Positions 8,078-16,113 of a DNA stretch of 64,000 bases are shown in pieces. The position numbers and the translations under genes were made by a program. Below the pieces are notes generated by a model. It had not been told where the DNA came from. It was given only the letters and a program-made list of their open reading frames with translations, and ran no database searches. Source of the stretch: Pseudomonas sp. G2-4 (GTDB taxonomy: Bacteria; Pseudomonadota; Gammaproteobacteria; Pseudomonadales; Pseudomonadaceae); contig NZ_CP125957.1 in NCBI RefSeq assembly GCF_030064125.1, positions 3,906,001 to 3,970,000 of the forward strand, read 5' to 3'. Numbering within the stretch: the stretch's first letter is position 1; each line of letters opens with the position of its first letter.

Positions 8078-8788
8078 GTGAGCCATTTATTACTGGTGGA
8101 CGATGACCTCGAAGTCCTCGCCCTCTTGCGCAAATTCCTCGAACAACATGGCTACAGCGTGGAAGTGGCCGCCGACGGCACTGCCCTGTGGCAAGCGGTC
8201 GAGCGACGGTTGCCGGACCTCATCATCCTCGACGTCATGTTGCCGGGAGACAACGGGCTGGTGCTCTGCCAACGGCTGCGTGCCGAGCACACGGTCGGCA
8301 TCATCATGCTCACGGCCATGGGCGAGTTGAGTGACCGCGTCGTCGGCCTGGAGCTAGGGGCGGACGACTACCTGACCAAGCCTTTTGACGCACGAGAACT
8401 GTTGGCCCGGGTGCGCGCCGTCCTCAGGCGCACCGGCGAAGCCCGGGGCTCGTTGAACGACGCCTCCCGACCGATCCTGGAGTTCGAAAACTGGCAACTG
8501 GACGTCACCCGTCGCGAATTACGCTCGCCGGAAAAAGTCATGATCCCGCTGTCCACGGGCGAGTTCGAACTATTGCTGGTATTCGCCGAGCACCCGCGAC
8601 GGGTACTGAGCCGCCAGCAGTTGCTGGACCTGGCGCGTGGCGAAACCTTCGATGCGTTCGACCGCAGCATTGATGTCCAGGTCAGCCGTTTGCGCCGCAA
8701 GCTGGAGACCGATATCACCGGCGCCGCCATGATCCGTACCGTGCGCAACAGCGGCTATCTCTTCAGCCCCCACGTGGTGAAGCGATGA
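8078..8788 (+). CDS. OmpR-family response regulator
   Basis: It encodes 236 residues with a GTG start at 8078. The receiver domain has the acidic pocket at LLVDDD, the phospho-acceptor Asp52 in LIILDVMLPG, and Lys101 in DDYLTKPF. The C-terminal half is the winged-helix DNA-binding domain (VLSRQQLLDLARG, RSIDVQVSRLRRKLE, IRTVRNSGYLF). Its stop overlaps the kinase start by 4 bp (ATGA), so the two proteins form a cognate pair. The signal and target genes are unknown; the KefF/KefC genes follow directly. Confidence 0.93.
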   Translation: MSHLLLVDDDLEVLALLRKFLEQHGYSVEVAADGTALWQAVERRLPDLIILDVMLPGDNGLVLCQRLRAEHTVGIIMLTAMGELSDRVVGLELGADDYLTKPFDARELLARVRAVLRRTGEARGSLNDASRPILEFENWQLDVTRRELRSPEKVMIPLSTGEFELLLVFAEHPRRVLSRQQLLDLARGETFDAFDRSIDVQVSRLRRKLETDITGAAMIRTVRNSGYLFSPHVVKR

Positions 8789-10131
8789 AGCCGTTGCGCT
8801 CGGCCACTCATCGACCACGGGATACCGTGGCACGCTGGATCGCCCTGACCACCATGGTCGCCATGCTGACGTTGCTGGCCTTGAACGAGCTGTTCAGCCT
8901 GCTGGCCGGTGCCTGGGCGCACCCTCCCCTGATGGAAACCGGCCTGATGGACAAGGCCGCCTCCATCACCCGCATCATTGACTCAGTCGCACCGGAACAA
9001 AGGCCCGAAATTGCCAGGGCCGCCAGCGACCCAACGTTCAACGCGCAATGGTTGCGGCGCCATGAAGATGCCCGGTTGCCGGTGATTGTCGATCCGCAGT
9101 TCAGTGAAGGCTCGAGGTTCCTGCGTCAACAGTTGGGCCGGCACGACGCCCGGATAGAGGCCTACGAGCCGGGCGACTGGCCGGCCGATCAATCCGATGC
9201 ACGCTACGCGGTGATCATCGAATTGAGCGACCATTCGTGGGTGATATTCTCGGTGCCCTCCCGCAGTTGGGGGCTGGGGGAATGGGCCCGCAATCTGATC
9301 ATTATCGCGTTGATCCTGCTGTCGACGCTGATCGTGGCCCTGATCGCCGCGCGGCACTTGGCGGCGCCACTGGAACGTTTTGCCGAAGGCGCCAGGCGCT
9401 TCGGGGTGGATCACAGGGCGCCCCCCATCCCGGTCGTCGGCCCCTACGAAATCCGCCAGGCAATCAGCGCCTTCAACGCCATGCAGGCCCAGCTCAAGCA
9501 TTTTCTGCAAGACCGCACACAAATGCTCGCCGCCATCTCCCATGATCTGCGCGCGCCATTGACCCGCATGCGCCTGCGCGGGGAGTTCATCGAGGATGCC
9601 GAGCAGCAATCCAAACTGTTCAGGGATGTGGATGAAATGCAGGCGATGATAAATTCGGCCCTGGAGTTCTTCCGCGACGATGCGCGGCTGGAACATGCCA
9701 CCGCGTTCGACTTGGCTGAACTGCTGCACACCATCGTCGATGACCTGAAGGATGCCGGCACCGAGGTGTCATTCGAGGGTGCCCACCGCTTCGTTTATGT
9801 CGGCCGACCCATTGGGATCAAACGGGCGTTGATCAACCTGATCGACAACGCGATCAAATATGGCGGCGAACCGGCTGTGCAACTCAGGGCCGCTGCCGAT
9901 CGAGTTGAAATCCGCATCCTGGACCGAGGCCCGGGCATCGCCTCCGAATACCATGAGCAGGTATTCGCACCGTTCTTTCGCCTCGAAGGTTCACGCAACA
10001 AAAACACTGGCGGTGTCGGGCTGGGTCTGTCGACGGCGCGGGCGACGGTGCTGGAGCATGGCGGGACGCTGAGTCTCAGGAATCGGCGTGATGGCGGGCT
10101 GGAGGTCAAGGTCTCGCTGCCATTGCATTGA
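8785..10131 (+). CDS. EnvZ-like sensor histidine kinase
   Basis: It encodes 448 residues. Membrane segments at about 18-42 and 170-190 enclose a periplasmic domain of about 125 residues. A HAMP linker follows (about 190-240), then HisKA with the phospho-acceptor His253 (AAISHDLRAPLTRMRLR) and an HATPase_c domain with N (NLIDNAIKYG), G1 (DRGPGI) and G2 (GGVGLGLS) boxes. The organisation is that of EnvZ/RstB-type inner-membrane kinases. It is translationally coupled to the upstream response regulator. Confidence 0.93.
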   Translation: MKPLRSATHRPRDTVARWIALTTMVAMLTLLALNELFSLLAGAWAHPPLMETGLMDKAASITRIIDSVAPEQRPEIARAASDPTFNAQWLRRHEDARLPVIVDPQFSEGSRFLRQQLGRHDARIEAYEPGDWPADQSDARYAVIIELSDHSWVIFSVPSRSWGLGEWARNLIIIALILLSTLIVALIAARHLAAPLERFAEGARRFGVDHRAPPIPVVGPYEIRQAISAFNAMQAQLKHFLQDRTQMLAAISHDLRAPLTRMRLRGEFIEDAEQQSKLFRDVDEMQAMINSALEFFRDDARLEHATAFDLAELLHTIVDDLKDAGTEVSFEGAHRFVYVGRPIGIKRALINLIDNAIKYGGEPAVQLRAAADRVEIRILDRGPGIASEYHEQVFAPFFRLEGSRNKNTGGVGLGLSTARATVLEHGGTLSLRNRRDGGLEVKVSLPLH

Positions 10132-10233
10132 CCCACGCGGGGGCCCTTGACGAACAATGTTCTAAACAACCGGCGCCTTCCTCGGTAGGATGTCCGGCCT
10201 TTTGGCCTGGACCCAGCCCCTGGAATTGCTCCG

Positions 10234-10755
10234 ATGATCCTGATCGTTTACGCCCACCCCTACCCCGACCAATCGCGGGTCAACCAGCAGATGCTCAAGC
10301 GGGCATCCAGCCATCCGGACGTGGTGGTACGGTCCCTCTATGATCTCTACCCGGACTTTGACATCGACGTCGAGGCCGAACAACGCGCCGTCGAACAGGC
10401 ACGGTTGGTCGTCCTCCAGCACCCGATGTACTGGTACAGCATGCCGCCGCTGCTGAAATTGTGGATCGATAAAGTGTTCACCCACGGCTGGGCATACGGC
10501 CGGGGTACCACGGCCCTCAAGGACAAGAGCCTGCTGTGGGCCGTCACCACGGGTGGCGAGCCCGATCATTTCCAGATCGGCGCCCATCCGGGCTTTTTCG
10601 TGTTGGCCCAGCCGCTCCAGGCGACGGCTATCTATTGCCACATGCGCTGGCTGGAGCCGGTCGTGGTGCACGGCGCGTATGCCGCTGATTCCGCAGCCCA
10701 ACACGCACAAATCGAACACTACGGCGCCCGACTGGCCTCCTGGAAGGAAGATTGA
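10234..10755 (+). CDS. kefF: KefF-like NAD(P)H oxidoreductase, ancillary to KefC
   Basis: It encodes 173 residues with a flavodoxin-like fold: [20 protein letters not shown] at the start, [21 protein letters not shown] for the FMN-site region, and THGWAYGRG. KefF is a quinone oxidoreductase that activates the glutathione-gated K+ efflux channel KefC under electrophile stress. The next gene is kefC, with 1 bp between stop and start, so function by context is strong. Confidence 0.9.
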   Translation: MILIVYAHPYPDQSRVNQQMLKRASSHPDVVVRSLYDLYPDFDIDVEAEQRAVEQARLVVLQHPMYWYSMPPLLKLWIDKVFTHGWAYGRGTTALKDKSLLWAVTTGGEPDHFQIGAHPGFFVLAQPLQATAIYCHMRWLEPVVVHGAYAADSAAQHAQIEHYGARLASWKED

Positions 10756-10756
10756 T

Positions 10757-12583
10757 ATGGAGACGCACAGCCTGATTGAAATGCTTATCTACCTGGGCGC
10801 GGCGACGTTGATCGTGCCGATTGCCGTCCGGTTGGGGCTGGGCCCGGTATTGGGTTATCTCCTGGCCGGGTGCGTCATCGGTCCGTGGGGGTTGAAGCTC
10901 ATTACTGATGTGAAGGCCATCTTGGAATTCGCCGAAATTGGCGTCGTGCTGATGCTGTTCATCATCGGCCTTGAGCTCGACCCCAAGCGGCTGTGGGCGT
11001 TGCGCAGGATGGTGTTCGGTGGAGGGGCCTTGCAGATGCTGGCCTGTGGCGCAGCGATCGCGGCTTTCTGCGCGGCGCTGGGCCTGAACTGGACGGCCGC
11101 GTTGCTGGTGGGACTGACCCTGAGCCTGTCTTCCACGGCAATCGCCATGCAGGCGATGAATGAACGCAACCTGACGTCAACCGCCGTCGGGCGCAGCAGT
11201 TTTGCCGTCTTGCTGTTCCAGGACATCGCGGCCATTCCCCTGGTCGCCATGATTCCCTTGTTGTCAGCCCACGGTGAAACACCGTCAGGCACCGCCCTGG
11301 CGCTGTCGATTGTCAAAATCGTTGCCGCGATCAGCGTCGTCGTGCTGTTGGGGCGCTACCTAACGAGGCCACTGCTGCGCTTCGCCGCACGCTCAGGCTT
11401 GCGTGAGATTTTCAGCGCCGTAGCGCTGTTCCTGGTGTTCGGTTTCGGTTTTCTCCTGGAAGAAGCCGGCCTGTCGATGGCCATGGGCGCCTTCCTCGCC
11501 GGGGTGTTGCTGGCCAGTTCTGAATACCGGCACGCCTTGGAGAGCGACATTGAACCGTTCAAAGGCCTGCTGCTGGGTCTGTTCTTCATCGGCGTCGGCA
11601 TGTCGATTGATTTCGGTACCCTGATCAATGCGCCGTTGAAGGTCATGACCCTGACCCTGGGTTTCATCCTCATCAAGCTGCTGGTGATCAAGTCCGCGGG
11701 TCGTTTCCTCAACGTCCCCGCCGGCCAGCGCTCATGGCAGGCCGTGTTGCTGGGCCAGGGCAGCGAATTTGCCTTCGTGGTGTTCGGCGCGGCGACGGTC
11801 GCCGGCATACTGACCGATCAATGGGGCAAAAGCCTGACGCTGGCGGTGGCGCTGTCCATGTGCCTGACGCCCCTGCTCATCCTGCTGCTGGATCGAGTAG
11901 AGACCGCGACCAAGAAAGACCGTCGGGAATCCGACCTCATCGACCAACAAAACCCACGAATCATCATTGCCGGGTTCGGCCGTTTCGGGCAGATCGCCGG
12001 CCGCCTGCTGATGTCCTGCGGCGTCGAGGTGGTGGTGCTGGATCACGACCCCGACAACATCGAGACGCTGCGCAAATTCGGCGTGAAAGTGTTCTACGGC
12101 GACGCCACGCGCCTCGATTTGCTGCACGCTGCGGGCGCGGGCCAGGCCGTTGTGCTGATCAACGCGATTGACGATCAGCAGGACAACCTGACGCTGACCC
12201 GGCTGGTCCAAGAGCACTTCCCCGCGTTGAAGCTGATCGTGCGGGCGCGGGACATGGGGCACTTGATCACCCTGCGGCAGATGGGCGTGGAAACCGCCGA
12301 GCGGGAAACCTTCGAGAGCGCGTTGTCGTTGGGCCGCCGTGCCCTGATGCAGATGGGCGTCGGCGCTTACGAGGCGCGCGAGCGCGCGGATCAGTTCCGT
12401 CGCCTGAACCTGCAGATGCTGGAGGAAATCGTCGCCCAGCCGGAAGACGACCTCAAGTTCCGCCACGACGCCTACCGGCGCGCCAACGCGCTGCTTACGG
12501 AAATGTTCAACGAAGACCGGGCGCGCCCTGCCGACAGCTGGCCCGAACACCATCGCAACGAGACGGATGAACAGCACAGCTAA
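10757..12583 (+). CDS. kefC: Glutathione-regulated K+/H+ antiporter KefC
   Basis: It encodes 608 residues from the ATG at 10757, directly after kefF. The N-terminal CPA2 antiporter domain has about 12 membrane segments, with motifs such as [28 protein letters not shown], the KefB/C-type [12 protein letters not shown], and [20 protein letters not shown] cytosolic RCK-N domain begins at [19 protein letters not shown] (about residue 400) and binds nucleotide and glutathione adducts. It expels K+ to acidify and protect the cell during electrophile attack. Confidence 0.93.
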   Translation: METHSLIEMLIYLGAATLIVPIAVRLGLGPVLGYLLAGCVIGPWGLKLITDVKAILEFAEIGVVLMLFIIGLELDPKRLWALRRMVFGGGALQMLACGAAIAAFCAALGLNWTAALLVGLTLSLSSTAIAMQAMNERNLTSTAVGRSSFAVLLFQDIAAIPLVAMIPLLSAHGETPSGTALALSIVKIVAAISVVVLLGRYLTRPLLRFAARSGLREIFSAVALFLVFGFGFLLEEAGLSMAMGAFLAGVLLASSEYRHALESDIEPFKGLLLGLFFIGVGMSIDFGTLINAPLKVMTLTLGFILIKLLVIKSAGRFLNVPAGQRSWQAVLLGQGSEFAFVVFGAATVAGILTDQWGKSLTLAVALSMCLTPLLILLLDRVETATKKDRRESDLIDQQNPRIIIAGFGRFGQIAGRLLMSCGVEVVVLDHDPDNIETLRKFGVKVFYGDATRLDLLHAAGAGQAVVLINAIDDQQDNLTLTRLVQEHFPALKLIVRARDMGHLITLRQMGVETAERETFESALSLGRRALMQMGVGAYEARERADQFRRLNLQMLEEIVAQPEDDLKFRHDAYRRANALLTEMFNEDRARPADSWPEHHRNETDEQHS

Positions 12584-12604
12584 GGGACGCGGCCTTCAGG
12601 CTGT

Positions 12605-13252
12605 CTAGGCCAAGCCTTCCAACTCGGCCAGCATCGACGCCGGAATCTGCAGTTCGCTCGCCGTGAGGTTCTCCCGCAAGTGCGCCACCGACGACGTACC
12701 GGGAATCAGCAGGATATTCGGCGCGCGTTGCAGCAGCCAGGCCAGTGCTACGCACAGCGGCGACGCCTCCAGGCGCGCCGCTACGGCCGAAAGGGTTTCC
12801 GATTGCAGCGGTGTAAATCCACCCAGCGGGAAAAACGGTACGTAGGCGATACCCTGCTCGCCCAGGTCGGCAATGAGTTGCTCGTCACCTCGGTGGGTGA
12901 GGTTGTAGTGGTTCTGCACGCAGACCACTTTGGCGATGCCTTGGGCCTGCTTGACCTGCGCCGCCGTGACGTTGCTCAGCCCCAACTGGCGGATGAGGCC
13001 TTGACGTTGCAGCTTCGCCAGTGTGGTGAACGCTTCTTCGATGGAACCCTCCGTGGGCGCTTGTATGTTGCCCCAGGCCCGTAGGTTGACCACGTCCAAT
13101 ACGTCCACGCCCAGATTACGCAGGTTGTCATGAACGGCCTGGGTCAACTCGGCCGGACTCAGTGCAGGGTTCCAGGACGCGTCGGAACCACGGACGGCAC
13201 CGACTTTGGTCACGATCACCAGGTCCTGGGCGTACGGGTGCAGCGCTTCGCG
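12605..13252 (-). pseudogene. Aldo/keto reductase, 5'-truncated remnant
   Basis: The frame keeps the C-terminal three quarters of an aldo/keto reductase: REALHPYAQDLVIVTKVGA, then DLRNLG..DVVNLR, GLSN, CVQNHYNLTHR and PGTSSVAHLRENL. About 70-75 N-terminal residues are missing, including the catalytic Asp and Tyr (family DTSDFYG region). No proper start is present; the GTG at 13219 is an internal valine codon. Homology stops at 13243-13252, where a LysR C-terminal half begins on the other strand. In pseudomonads this reductase is commonly divergent from a LysR gene, so one deletion would explain both truncations. Function is presumably lost. Confidence 0.75.
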
Positions 13253-13666
13253 ACCGCCGCCTCACCGGCGTACCTCGACGCCAGGGGACGTCCCGAGCAT
13301 CCACGGGATTTGCTCCAGCACGCCTGCCTGAGGGGCAAGTTTCCCAGCGGCGCCATGCCACTCTGGGAATTCGAGCGCGACGGCGAAACCGTGAGCGTCG
13401 ACCCGAGCGGCCCGCTGATAGTGCGCATCGGCGGCGCGGTGGACCTGTCGGTGCAGGCCGCGGTGGATGGGCTGGGCATCGTCTACCTGTTCGAAGACTG
13501 GCTACGGCCGTACCTGGACAGCGGCGCCCTCGAGCCGGTGCTCGAACCCTGGTGGCAGCGCTTTACCGGGCCGCTCCTCTACTACCCCGGCCGCCGCTAC
13601 CTGCCCTCGCCGCTGCGGGCTTTTGTGGATTTTATCCAGGCACAGCGGGATTCGCTGCCTACATAG
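13243..13666 (+). pseudogene. LysR-family regulator, 3' remnant
   Basis: The frame encodes only the end of a LysR substrate-binding domain: FATAASPAYLDARGRPEHPRDL, HACLRGKFPSGAMPLWEFER, QAAVDGLGIVYLFEDWLRPY and PLLYYPGRRYLPSPLRAFVD. The DNA-binding domain and the first half of the effector domain (about 160 residues) are absent. Upstream in this frame the codons belong to the antisense of the aldo/keto reductase remnant. An in-frame ATG at 13130 would make a chimeric protein that is very unlikely to be functional. Confidence 0.78.
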
Positions 13667-13677
13667 CCTGGGAAAAA

Positions 13678-13700
13678 TGTGGGAGCAAGCTTGCTCGCGA
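13678..13700. repeat. Single family B REP
   Basis: TGTGGGAGCAAGCTTGCTCG followed by CGA. It has no inverted partner nearby. The rest of the 13667-13903 gap shows no coding frame. Confidence 0.85.
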
Positions 13701-13903
13701 TGACGGCCGTGAATCCAACACCCCTGCCCCTGGTCAGCCCACCCTCCCGCTCGTCTCCTCGTCGGCAGGATTTTCGAACCAAGCCCACCGCCACGGCTCG
13801 GAGATAACATGACACCGCCGAAAGCCTTGATCGCACGCTGATACCCTGGCTTGAACAGCGGGACCCAGAGATGCTTTGCGCTTCACTGCCGGGAGTTTCC
13901 GCC

Positions 13904-14566
13904 ATGTTCGAATGTCTTGTTCAGCAGGTTTCCTCAAAGGACTCACTGGCATTTTTCTCCCGGCGAGACGCCCATGGCGCCAGCGCAGGGCTGTATATAA
14001 CGGCAGACCTGAAACCACACGCTCAGCAATATGTGATCAAGCCCAGCATGCAGGTCAGCGCCATTCGCCGGCGCGGCGGGCATCTTGAGTGCATCAAGGT
14101 CCGCTGGGGCTGGTCGCCTGTCTGGTCCATGGGGACGATGGCGCCGCTGACTCACCTGCCCCTGCACCTGGTGATGCGCTCCAAGGTCTTTGATCGGATC
14201 AAACGTGAAGGACGGGTCCTGGTCGCGGTAGACGGTTGGTACGAATCGTCCGAGCAGACGATGGCGCCCCCGGCCCAACGCTTGCGCTATACGACGACCC
14301 GACAGCCGACTCCGATCTTCCTCGCCGCCCTGGCCCAGGCCAGCGAAACCCCCAACGGCTGCGATGGACTGACTCTGGTGACCTATGGCGAAATCGCCAG
14401 CAAACAGCAACGTCTCCTGGCGTTCACCGGTGAGGAGGCACTCCAGTGGTTGCAGCCAGACCTGGATTGGGAACGGGCGCAACATATCGCAGCGAATGCC
14501 GCGGTTGCCGAATCACCACTCGAACACGTGCCGGCCACCTCGCCGAAGGCCCAGGCCGGTGGCTGA
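13904..14566 (+). CDS. SRAP/YedK-like protein with degenerate active site
   Basis: It encodes 220 residues from the ATG at 13904, with GGGAG at 13891-13895; an upstream ATG at 13871 is less well placed. The SRAP core is recognisable in VRWGWSPVW (about 67-75), the RSKVFDRIKREGRVLVAVDGW segment and WYES with Glu114. Genuine SRAP proteins begin MCGR, where Cys2 forms a thiazolidine link to abasic sites, and carry NARAE and a catalytic His. Here the N-terminus is MFECL, NARAE is replaced by LVMRSK, and the His motif is not seen. DNA-protein crosslinking activity is therefore doubtful. It may have another role or be decaying. Confidence 0.72.
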   Translation: MFECLVQQVSSKDSLAFFSRRDAHGASAGLYITADLKPHAQQYVIKPSMQVSAIRRRGGHLECIKVRWGWSPVWSMGTMAPLTHLPLHLVMRSKVFDRIKREGRVLVAVDGWYESSEQTMAPPAQRLRYTTTRQPTPIFLAALAQASETPNGCDGLTLVTYGEIASKQQRLLAFTGEEALQWLQPDLDWERAQHIAANAAVAESPLEHVPATSPKAQAGG

Positions 14567-14684
14567 CCGGTTGGCCCGCAACAAGGGATCAAGGAACTCG
14601 AGAAAGCTCGGTGATGGGCGGTAAACTGGCGCACGGTCACCTTGATGCGGTGCCCCCTCACCTTTTTTCGAACCAGGGATTTCC

Positions 14685-15065
14685 ATGGCAAACCAAGACA
14701 TCACGTTTACACCTGACCCGGATCCGGACTCCATTTCCTCCGACGTCGCCGGCTTCGGCGGCCTGCTGGTATCGACCCAGATCCCGACCCGCGCCGACGG
14801 CAGCCTGGAGCTGGGGGATATCACCCTGCAAAGCGAGTGCACGTTGCAGGCGCTCAAGACCGCGCTGGAACGCGCCGGCAGTTCCATGGACCGGGTCTTG
14901 CACCTGACCATCTACCTCACCGACATGGCCGATCGCGCTGCTTTCAATGAGGTGTACCAGCGCTTCTTCGCCAAGCCATGGCCGGTTCGTGCAGCGGTGG
15001 GCGTCGCGGCGCTGGCGGTTGAGGGGATGCGCGTGGAAGTGACGGCGATGGCGGCGAAGGGCTGA
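14685..15065 (+). CDS. RidA family protein
   Basis: It encodes 126 residues and is the third RidA-like gene in 15 kb. Features are GGLLVSTQIPTRADGSLELG, the helix SECTLQALKTALERAGSSMD, LHLTIYLTDM, and the C-terminal PVRAAVGVAALAVEGMRVEV. This last stretch keeps the PxRxxVGVxxL pattern, with the Arg that binds substrate carboxylates in canonical RidA. Of the three paralogues here, it best fits an active deaminase. It has no obvious operon partner. Confidence 0.88.
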   Translation: MANQDITFTPDPDPDSISSDVAGFGGLLVSTQIPTRADGSLELGDITLQSECTLQALKTALERAGSSMDRVLHLTIYLTDMADRAAFNEVYQRFFAKPWPVRAAVGVAALAVEGMRVEVTAMAAKG

Positions 15066-15099
15066 ACGCCCCCCTTTTTGTAGCCTTGTGAGCGGTTTT

Positions 15100-15210
15100 G
15101 TGGCGAGGGAGCTTGCTCCCGCTGGGTGGCGAAGCAGCCCCAAGATTGTGTGCCAAAGCAAAGAACTTGGGCCTGCTGCGCAGTCCAGCGGGAGCAAGCT
15201 CCCTCGCCAC
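15100..15210. repeat. Family A REPIN
   Basis: The arms GTGGCGAGGGAGCTTGCTCC and GGAGCAAGCTCCCTCGCCAC are inverted. The inner spacer is the reverse complement of the spacer in the REPIN at 15900-16010, so the two copies lie in opposite orientation. Confidence 0.92.
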
Positions 15211-15328
15211 GAAGCATCCCGCACATGTCCCAAATGCGCGATTGCCACGCAAATCGTCATTTACGCACCTAGCCCGGCCCACACGGCGAGGCTAAAGTGC
15301 GCCGTGTTTCCCCTCTCACGGCGTACTT

Positions 15329-15880
15329 ATGAATCTCTGGTTCCGACTGTTGTTGATGTTGTTCCGTCGTCCCTGGCGCAAGCCAACGGATCCCCTGGGC
15401 ACCACCGTGGTGCGCATGCGGGTGTGGCCACTGGACCTGGACCTCAACCGCCATGTCACCAACGGGCGGTATTTCACCCTGGCCGACGTGGGCCGCATGG
15501 ATTACGTGCTGCGCAGCGGTGCTTATAAAGTGGCGCTACGCAATCGGGCGGTGCCGATCGTGGGGGATGTCTGGGGCAAGTTCCGGCGGGAGTTGAAGCT
15601 GTTCGAGGCCTTCGAAGTGCACACCCGAATGCTCGGTTGGGACGACAAATGGACCTTCATGGAACACCGCTTCATGAGCCAGGGGCGCGTGGCCGGGGTC
15701 GTGATCATGCGGGGCCTGTTCCGCTCGGCCAAGGGCACCCTTGCACCGGGGGAATTCATCCGCGAGCTGGGCCTGGCCGAACAGTCGCCGGCCATGCCCG
15801 ATTGGCTTACCGACTGGTCACAAAGCTGCGATGGCTTGAGCCTTGAGCTTCGCCAGGAGGAAGGTGGGCACCCACGCTAG
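15329..15880 (+). CDS. Hotdog-fold thioesterase family protein
   Basis: It encodes 183 residues. A basic, hydrophobic N-terminus (MNLWFRLLLMLFRRPWRK) suggests membrane association. The hotdog core follows: VRMRVWPLDLDLNRHVTNGR, with the LDxNxHVTNGRY motif of THEM6/acyl-CoA thioesterase-like proteins, then ADVGRMDYVLRSG and KFRRELKLFEAFEVHTRML. A role in hydrolysing acyl-CoA or acyl carrier thioesters is inferred. It is a single gene between two REPINs. Confidence 0.85.
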   Translation: MNLWFRLLLMLFRRPWRKPTDPLGTTVVRMRVWPLDLDLNRHVTNGRYFTLADVGRMDYVLRSGAYKVALRNRAVPIVGDVWGKFRRELKLFEAFEVHTRMLGWDDKWTFMEHRFMSQGRVAGVVIMRGLFRSAKGTLAPGEFIRELGLAEQSPAMPDWLTDWSQSCDGLSLELRQEEGGHPR

Positions 15881-15899
15881 CCAGCACACCACTTACCCT

Positions 15900-16010
15900 G
15901 TGGCGAGGGAGCTTGCTCCCGCTGGACTGCGAAGCAGGCCCAAGTTCTTTGTTTGAGCACAAATTCTTGGGGCGGCTTCGCCACCCAGCGGGAGCAAGCT
16001 TCCTCGCCAC
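15900..16010. repeat. Family A REPIN
   Basis: The arms are GTGGCGAGGGAGCTTGCTCC and GGAGCAAGCTTCCTCGCCAC. The right arm has one substitution. The spacer closely matches that of the REPIN at 20597-20707. Confidence 0.92.
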
Positions 16011-16113
16011 AGGGCATTGCTGATCCCCCATTGCTGCGCCAATCCCCGCCTATACTTCTCTGCCAATCCCCCCGGGGGCCTGCACTTCCAACAATAAAAA
16101 GCAGAGGTGGAAC

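Noticed and set aside
10152-10162. GAACAATGTTC as an operator before kefF
   Set aside because: Arms of 5 bp with a 1-bp centre are expected by chance in a sequence this long, and nothing else supports regulation there.
13130-13666. A 178-codon chimeric frame spanning the reductase/LysR junction
   Set aside because: Its N-terminal part is antisense to the reductase remnant and the rest is half a LysR effector domain, so it is treated as a pseudogene.
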